Of a stretch of DNA of 64,000 bases, positions 58,592-64,000 are shown in pieces. A program made the position numbers and the translations under genes. Source of the DNA: Blautia hydrogenotrophica DSM 10507 (GTDB taxonomy: Bacteria > Bacillota > Clostridia > Lachnospirales > Lachnospiraceae); the NCBI RefSeq assembly GCF_034356035.1, contig NZ_CP136423.1, positions 1,550,001 to 1,614,000 of the forward strand, given 5' to 3'. Numbering within the stretch: the first letter of the stretch is position 1; every line of letters starts with the position of its first letter. Under the pieces are notes generated by a model. The model had not been told where the DNA came from. It was given only the letters and a program-made list of their open reading frames with translations, and made no database searches.

Positions 58592-60091
58592 ATGGAGCCG
58601 ATTTTACAAGTAAAACATATTAGTAAAGTTTTCCCCGGCGTAAAAGCTCTGACGGATGTAACGGCCGATTTTTACCCGGGTGAAGTACATACACTGGTTG
58701 GTGAAAACGGTGCCGGTAAATCCACTTTGATAAAGATCATTTCCGGTGTATATACACCTACAGAGGGTGAGGTAATTCTAGAAGGAAAGAAAATGGATTT
58801 TCACACTCCGGGTCAAGCGATTGATGCAGGCATTACTGTTATTCATCAGGAGCTTAGTATTGCAAACCACCTATCTGTGGCAGAAAATATCTTCTTGGGA
58901 TGCGAGCCGAAGAAGAAAAATGGTCTGTTAGACCGCAAGAAAATGGAGAGAGATGCCCAGGAAGTTTTGGATTTCATGAAAGTTGATCTGAAAGCTACGG
59001 CACTTGCAGGTAGGTTAAATGCAGCTCAACAGCAGATGATTGAGATCGCCAAAGTAATCACAAAGAATTCTAAAGTGGTTATTATGGATGAGCCTACTTC
59101 ATCTCTGTCGGAAAAAGAAATTGATGCATTGTTTACTCAAGTGAAAATGCTCAAGGAGAAGAACGTAGCGATTATTTACATCACTCATCGACTGAAAGAG
59201 CTGACAGAAATCTGTGAGCGTGTGACAGTACTTCGAGATGGATGTAAAGTAGATACTATGATGGTGGCGGACGTGACGGAGAAAGATATCGTGGCCAGCA
59301 TGGTAGGCCGCGAGATGGGTGACTACTATAATAAAGAGGAGCATACCCGCGGAAGGGAAATGCTCAGAGTCGAGAATCTCTGTCAGAAGGGTGTGTTTGA
59401 GAATATCTCCTTTACTGCTTATGCAGGTGAGATCGTGGGCTTTTCTGGTCTAGTAGGTGCAGGACGTACAGAGGTTATGGAAGCGATCTTTGGAGCAACA
59501 AAGATTGATTCCGGCAAAATCTTCGTGGAAGGCAAAGAGGTTCAGATTCATAATCCGAGAGAGGCTATTGCTTTGAATATCGGTCTGGTAACGGAAGACC
59601 GTCGCCGCACCGGTTTGTTGCTGAAGAAAAAGATCAAAGAAAACATTGCATTACCGAGTCTACCAAACCACTGTAGGAAGGGTGGATTTTTGGATGATAA
59701 ATGGGAGACCGAAGTCAGCGAAGATTATATGAAAAAGCTGAAGATCAAAGCTCCGAATATTCATACAATACTGAATACTCTGTCTGGAGGTAATCAGCAG
59801 AAAGTAATTCTTGCAAAATGGCTGGTGGCGGATTCTAAGATTTTGATTTTGGACGAACCTACCCGTGGTATCGACGTAAATGCAAGATCTGAGTTCTATA
59901 CGTTGATGAATGAATTCGTAGACAATGGAGGATGCATTATCATGATTTCCTCTGAAATGCCGGAGATTTTAGGAGTTGCTGACCGCGTGATTGTGATGCG
60001 GGAAGGTAAAATCAGCGGCGAGCTGACCCGTGAGGAGGCCAATGAGCAATCGATCATCGGTCTGGCCAGTATCACCAGCGACGCGAGCTGA
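58592..60091 (+). CDS. Sugar ABC transporter ATP-binding protein (two nucleotide-binding domains)
   Basis: 499 residues. First domain with GENGAGKSTLIKI, LNAAQQQMIEIAK (signature-like) and VIMDEPTSSLSE; second domain with GLVGAGRTEVMEA, LSGGNQQKVILAKWL and LILDEPTRGIDV. This RbsA/AlsA/XylG architecture energises import of monosaccharides. It is followed after 44 bases by the permease. Confidence 0.95.
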   Translation: MEPILQVKHISKVFPGVKALTDVTADFYPGEVHTLVGENGAGKSTLIKIISGVYTPTEGEVILEGKKMDFHTPGQAIDAGITVIHQELSIANHLSVAENIFLGCEPKKKNGLLDRKKMERDAQEVLDFMKVDLKATALAGRLNAAQQQMIEIAKVITKNSKVVIMDEPTSSLSEKEIDALFTQVKMLKEKNVAIIYITHRLKELTEICERVTVLRDGCKVDTMMVADVTEKDIVASMVGREMGDYYNKEEHTRGREMLRVENLCQKGVFENISFTAYAGEIVGFSGLVGAGRTEVMEAIFGATKIDSGKIFVEGKEVQIHNPREAIALNIGLVTEDRRRTGLLLKKKIKENIALPSLPNHCRKGGFLDDKWETEVSEDYMKKLKIKAPNIHTILNTLSGGNQQKVILAKWLVADSKILILDEPTRGIDVNARSEFYTLMNEFVDNGGCIIMISSEMPEILGVADRVIVMREGKISGELTREEANEQSIIGLASITSDAS

Positions 60092-60135
60092 GACGATATT
60101 TGATATAGAATATACACAGAGAAAGGAATAGAAAG

Positions 60136-61122
60136 ATGGATAAAGTAAAGAAGTGGATCAGCGAGAACGTCGTGATCGTTGTGTTGATTTTATTGTGTAT
60201 TGGTTTTGGGGTAGGAAATCCGACTTTTATTACTCCCCAGAATATTATTAACGTATTGTCCCAGATGTGTATCAACGCTCTGTTGGCGTCTGGTCTGGTG
60301 TATGTAATTATCTTAGGTGGAATTGATATTTCCGTCGGTTCCGTGGTTGGTCTGTCTGGTGTCTGTGCTGCTTTGGTGGGATTGAAGTTTTTCCCAAACA
60401 TGGGAATTCCGACTGCTCTGGCAGTTCTAATATTGACAGGTCTTGTGATGGGTGCTATCATTGGTGGGTTCAATGGATTGATGATTGCAAAATTTAAAGT
60501 AGTACCGATGATTGCTACACTGGCAATGTTGAGTATTGCTAGGGGTCTTGCCTATATCGTGTCTGGCGGTCAGCCTGTGTATGGTCTTCCCAACAGCTTT
60601 GCTTTCTTAGGAGCAAACCGTCTGATCAAGACAGAGGGTATGCCCAATGGTATTATTCCTGTGGGAGTGATCTTCACGATTATTATTGTGGCGATTATGC
60701 ATATCATTCTGTCAAAAACTGTGTTTGGACGTCATGTGTATGCCTGCGGAAGTAATCCAAACGTAGCACACTTGAGTGGTATCAATGTACCAAAAGTGAC
60801 TTTGATCTGTCATATGCTCTGCGGTATCACGGCAGCTATGGGCGGTGTGCTGATGGCTTCAAAATTGCAGAATGGTCAGCCGGCCGGAGGTGATGCGTAT
60901 GAGATGTACGCGATTGCGTCCACGGTATTGGGCGGAACTTCATTGACAGGTGGAAGCGGTTCGGTAGCGCGTGCAATGTTCGGAGCGGCTGTCATCGCGG
61001 TAATCAATAATGGTATGAACCTGATGCAGATCTCTTCCTATTGGCAGAAGGTCGTAATCGGTATCATCATTTTGTTGGCAGTAATTCTGGATATGGCACA
61101 GCAGAATAAGGGCAAAAACTAA
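60136..61122 (+). CDS. Sugar ABC transporter permease (RbsC type)
   Basis: 328 residues, about nine to ten membrane helices, with GGIDISVGSVVGLSGV, FNGLMIAKFKVVPMIATLA and the coupling segment YACGSNPNVAHLSGINV typical of the ribose/xylose permease family. The membrane partner of the preceding ATPase. Confidence 0.94.
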   Translation: MDKVKKWISENVVIVVLILLCIGFGVGNPTFITPQNIINVLSQMCINALLASGLVYVIILGGIDISVGSVVGLSGVCAALVGLKFFPNMGIPTALAVLILTGLVMGAIIGGFNGLMIAKFKVVPMIATLAMLSIARGLAYIVSGGQPVYGLPNSFAFLGANRLIKTEGMPNGIIPVGVIFTIIIVAIMHIILSKTVFGRHVYACGSNPNVAHLSGINVPKVTLICHMLCGITAAMGGVLMASKLQNGQPAGGDAYEMYAIASTVLGGTSLTGGSGSVARAMFGAAVIAVINNGMNLMQISSYWQKVVIGIIILLAVILDMAQQNKGKN

Positions 61123-61143
61123 TCGAGAGAAAGACGTGTGACG

Positions 61144-62112
61144 ATGAGTAAATATTATCTGATTATGGATATCGGTGGGACAAAGACGACAGGTGCTTTG
61201 TTCACGGAAGATGGAAAGATTGTAGATGACTATACCTATGTCTCCAAGTCTCCTACTTTTGAGGGGAAGGAGGCAGTATATCAGAATACCAGAGGTGTTT
61301 TGGACCATATTGTCGAGAGATTCCAAGTGGATTTAAAAGACGTGTTGGGGATCGGTGTGGGATGTCCGGGACCTTTGGATTCCAGAAAAGGGATTATCAT
61401 CCATGCACCGTTGATGCGGTGGAAGAACTTTCCGTTGGTGGAACGTCTGTCCCATGATTTTCAGCTTCCTGTTGCACTGGACAACGACGGAAATTTAGGC
61501 GCGTTGGCAGAGCAGCGCTGCGGAGTGGCAAAAGGATTGGACAATGTCATGTATATGACAGTCAGCACTGGATGCGGCGGCGGACTAGTCATTAACGGCG
61601 AAATCTATCATGGCAAGCATGACGGAGCCGGAGAGGTGGGACATATGTCCATTGATCCGGAAGGGCTGGATTGTCCTTGCGGTGGAAAAGGTTGTTTTGA
61701 ACTCTATGCATCTGGAACGGCAATGAACCGCCGGATGCGGGAGGACATGGCGGCAGGTAAGAAAAGTATGGTGTTCGAACTGGCACAGCATGACCCGAAA
61801 AAGATAGAGGGACGGCTGCTGACAGAAGCTGCTGAAAAAGGAGATACCTATGCGCTGGCATTTTTTAAACAGCAGGCCTATTATCTAGGTGTGGGAATTT
61901 CCAATCTTTTCAACCTGTACGACCCGGAGGTGTTGGTTCTGGGTGGTGGTGTCACGAAGGCAAAGGCGTTCTACCACGATGAGATGATGAGAGTGATTCG
62001 AAGCCGCTGTTTGCAGCCGGTAGAGGATGATTCGATTCGTTATTCTGTTATGAATGATCGCGTTGTTCTTTACGGTGCTTACCATCTGATCAAAGATAAA
62101 CTTAATCATTAA
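61144..62112 (+). CDS. ROK-family sugar kinase
   Basis: 322 residues. ATP-phosphate loop MDIGGTKTTGALF, DNDGNLGALAE with the catalytic aspartate, and the ROK zinc site GHMSIDPEGLDCPCGGKGCFE-type motif (CPCGGKGC). It probably phosphorylates the imported sugar at the terminal hydroxyl. The ribosome binding site is weak; ATG 61144 is chosen over GTG 61138 because the family N-terminus follows directly. Related to AlsK and glucokinase. Confidence 0.92.
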   Translation: MSKYYLIMDIGGTKTTGALFTEDGKIVDDYTYVSKSPTFEGKEAVYQNTRGVLDHIVERFQVDLKDVLGIGVGCPGPLDSRKGIIIHAPLMRWKNFPLVERLSHDFQLPVALDNDGNLGALAEQRCGVAKGLDNVMYMTVSTGCGGGLVINGEIYHGKHDGAGEVGHMSIDPEGLDCPCGGKGCFELYASGTAMNRRMREDMAAGKKSMVFELAQHDPKKIEGRLLTEAAEKGDTYALAFFKQQAYYLGVGISNLFNLYDPEVLVLGGGVTKAKAFYHDEMMRVIRSRCLQPVEDDSIRYSVMNDRVVLYGAYHLIKDKLNH

Positions 62113-62142
62113 CGCAATGATGAGAGAAGAGGAGAGAAAATT

Positions 62143-63003
62143 ATGGCATTAGTAACATTAAAAGAAATCTTAGCAGGTACAAGAGCAGGACATTACGCAG
62201 TTGGAGGATTTAACTTCAATGGCTATGAAGACGCACAAGGAATTATCAATGGTGCAGTTGCAAAGAACTCTCCAGTTATTTTGATGGCTTCTATGGGAGC
62301 TGTAAAATATATCGGACTGCATCAGGTGGCAGGAATGGTAAAGGGAATGGCAGAGTCTGTTGATATTCCAGTTTGCTTGCACTTAGACCATGCGACAGAT
62401 TATGATCTGATCAAAGAGGCAATCAAATGTGGATTTACTTCTGTCATGGTAGATGCTTCCGCGAAGAGTTATGAAGATAATATTGCAGATTCTAAAATGA
62501 TTGTTGATTTTGCAAAACAGTATGGCTGCTCCGTAGAGGCAGAGCTGGGCAAAGTAGGCGGAAAAGAAGAAAATATCGTGGTTGAGGATGCTTCTGCGGC
62601 ATTTACAGATCCAGATGATGTTCCAAGATTTGTGAGCGAGACTGGCATTGATGCCTTGGCAGTTGCGATCGGAACGGTTCATGGTTTTTACAAGAGTGAG
62701 CCGAAGTTGGATTTCCCGAGATTGCAGAAGATCGTTGAGATTACAGATTGCCCGCTGGTACTGCATGGAGGTTCTGGTGTTCCAGTTGAAGATTTCAAGA
62801 AATGTGTGCAGATGGGTATGAGCAAGATTAACGTAGGAACAGAGTTAAAAGCGACTTATTCCAATGCAGTACGTGCAGCAGTTGCAGCAAATCCAGAAAG
62901 TGAGTTCGATCCGAGAAAATATGTTGGTCCGGTAAAAGATGCTTGTGCAAAAGTAGTGGAAGGTAAGATTGATATCTTCGGAAGTGCGAATAAAGCATTC
63001 TAA
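62143..63003 (+). CDS. Class II ketose-bisphosphate aldolase
   Basis: 286 residues. Zinc-dependent aldolase with CLHLDHATDYDLIKEAI (zinc histidine and catalytic aspartate), SVEAELGKVGGKE, GTVHGFYK and LHGGSGVP. Cleaves fructose- or tagatose-1,6-bisphosphate-like substrates to dihydroxyacetone phosphate and an aldehyde. Substrate stereochemistry cannot be told by eye. GGAGAG precedes the ATG. Confidence 0.93.
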   Translation: MALVTLKEILAGTRAGHYAVGGFNFNGYEDAQGIINGAVAKNSPVILMASMGAVKYIGLHQVAGMVKGMAESVDIPVCLHLDHATDYDLIKEAIKCGFTSVMVDASAKSYEDNIADSKMIVDFAKQYGCSVEAELGKVGGKEENIVVEDASAAFTDPDDVPRFVSETGIDALAVAIGTVHGFYKSEPKLDFPRLQKIVEITDCPLVLHGGSGVPVEDFKKCVQMGMSKINVGTELKATYSNAVRAAVAANPESEFDPRKYVGPVKDACAKVVEGKIDIFGSANKAF

Positions 63004-63021
63004 TTTTAGCGGAGGCATAAG

Positions 63022-63963
63022 ATGAACATAGCTGTGATAACAAGCGGTGGTGATTCACCGGGGATGAATCCCTGTGTGGCTCAGGTGGTGAAGAATGCCA
63101 CAGCTCTGGGATATAAAGTATACGGATACCGCAGAGGTTTTCTGGGAATCAGAGATGAGGACTACATAGAACTTTTTCCAGAGGATGTGACCGGATGGTA
63201 TAAGCAGGGAGGAACGATCCTGAGAACTGGGCGTTTTCCAGAGTTAAAAGAGAGAAGCTGGCAGGAAAAGCTGGTGGCGAATCTTAAGGAAAATGAAATC
63301 GATGCATTGATTGTCATAGGTGGAGATGGCTCTTTTAATGGGGCACTGAAACTCCATGAGGTGGATTCCTCTATTAATATTATCGGAATTCCAGGGACGA
63401 TAGACAACAATATTTATGGTAGCGATTATACGCTTGGATTTGACACTGCTTTGAATACGCAGGTGCGTTATATTGATGGTATGACAGACACCGGGCTTGC
63501 GATGCCGGGAAGAGTATTTTTTGTGGAAACTCTGGGGGCATGGGACGGTTATCTTGCACACAGTTCTGTCTTGATGGGAATGGCGGATTTCAGTGTTCTG
63601 GTGGAAAAACCGATGAGTAATGAGGAGATTTGCCGAAAGGTCAAGAAACTGATGGAAAATCCAAAGAAGGACTATGTATTGGTGACTTTTGCCGAGGGAA
63701 CTTATCAGACGATTGAGGCGGCGAACTATGTGAGAGAAAAGCTGGGGCTAAACGTCAAGTGTAATCTCTTAGGTTTTACGCAAAGAGGCGGTGTTCCCAC
63801 TGCGACAGACCGAATTCATGCCGCTGGTTTTGCAAAATATGCGGTAAATGCGGTTGCACAGGGGATATCCAACAAGTATGTGGTCTATAAGAATGGCGAA
63901 TATTCTTATATGGATATCCAGATGGCTTCTAATAAAAAGCAGTTTGATTGGTTTGAATTGTAA
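63022..63963 (+). CDS. Divergent 6-phosphofructokinase-family enzyme
   Basis: 313 residues. VITSGGDSPGMN and IGGDGSFNGA keep the ATP-type glycines, and PGTIDNN has the catalytic aspartate but asparagine where most enzymes have PGTIDND. The conserved VEVMGR segment reads VETLGA, losing the usual Met and Arg. So ATP-dependent phosphorylation is likely but the sugar may not be fructose-6-phosphate. It follows the aldolase by 18 bases and would make its bisphosphate substrate. Confidence 0.85.
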   Translation: MNIAVITSGGDSPGMNPCVAQVVKNATALGYKVYGYRRGFLGIRDEDYIELFPEDVTGWYKQGGTILRTGRFPELKERSWQEKLVANLKENEIDALIVIGGDGSFNGALKLHEVDSSINIIGIPGTIDNNIYGSDYTLGFDTALNTQVRYIDGMTDTGLAMPGRVFFVETLGAWDGYLAHSSVLMGMADFSVLVEKPMSNEEICRKVKKLMENPKKDYVLVTFAEGTYQTIEAANYVREKLGLNVKCNLLGFTQRGGVPTATDRIHAAGFAKYAVNAVAQGISNKYVVYKNGEYSYMDIQMASNKKQFDWFEL

Positions 63964-63976
63964 GAATGATTTCAGG

Positions 63977-64000
63977 GGCTGTTACCTTTCAGTGACAGCC
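63977..64000 (+). terminator. Hairpin at the window end, cut off
   Basis: GGCTGTTAC and GTGACAGCC form an inverted repeat with one G-U pair, 13 bases after the phosphofructokinase stop. Any T run would be beyond the window. Confidence 0.5.

Noticed and set aside
1..64000. Prophage, integrative element or insertion sequence
   Set aside because: I found no integrase, transposase, phage structural gene or conjugation gene; the only mobile-looking sequences are the short dispersed repeats.

Overview
The window looks like a chromosomal segment of a low-to-mid GC anaerobic Firmicute, most likely a Lachnospiraceae-type Clostridium. The evidence is strong AGGAGG ribosome binding sites, the tmcAL-pta-ackA-yceD-rpmF and plsX-acpP-rnc-smc-ftsY gene orders, a tryptophan T-box, Etf-linked flavoenzymes and acetate-forming genes. 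I saw no transposase, phage or CRISPR locus. A dispersed palindromic intergenic repeat occurs at least six times.

Layout. 1-4.6 kb: end of a CorA transporter, a rhomboid-like membrane protein, pyruvate kinase, diaminopimelate decarboxylase and a small VOC protein. 4.7-8.8 kb: tRNA-Leu, adjacent LacI and DeoR regulators, a structured leader, a DUF2325 protein and DNA polymerase IV. 9-15.7 kb: thioesterase, zinc-finger membrane protein, polA-coaE-MBL hydrolase, ACT protein and UPF0210 protein, ending in a tandemly repeated terminator. 15.9-19.2 kb: Trp T-box and a TrpXYZ-type ABC transporter.

19.3-34.5 kb is the most interesting part. It is a Gram-positive version of the E. coli ygc locus (ygcPQRU, ygcW, ygcE, plus an MFS transporter): an AGPS-like FAD oxidase with Etf beta and alpha, a second oxidase-Etf set, a BCCT transporter, a GlpP-family antiterminator, a DUF89 protein, an SDR dehydrogenase, an FGGY kinase and SurE. 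Three promoters of this locus carry the same leader: TTGACA-17-TATNAT, then CAGTTAC, a purine-rich segment, GTAAC, and an overlapping intrinsic terminator. My main hypothesis is that the leader is an attenuator controlled by the GlpP-family protein encoded in the locus. I know of no description of this element.

34.6-53.9 kb: housekeeping genes (tmcAL, pta, ackA, yceD, rpmF, plsX, acpP, rnc, smc, ftsY, ilvA). Three surface-polysaccharide genes sit between rpmF and plsX, including GT2-TagF and pyruvyltransferase-FrhB fusions. 53.9-54.3 kb: two repeat copies.

54.5-64 kb: a sugar catabolic region with a DhaK-like protein lacking both active-site histidines, DhaL, a PfkB kinase, a ribose-type ABC importer, a ROK kinase, a class II aldolase and a divergent phosphofructokinase. 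Its two promoters carry TGAACA-N-AAACGAA-like boxes, as expected for control by one DeoR-type repressor. The likely flow is import, phosphorylation at one or both ends, and aldol cleavage to trioses. The sugar is not evident.
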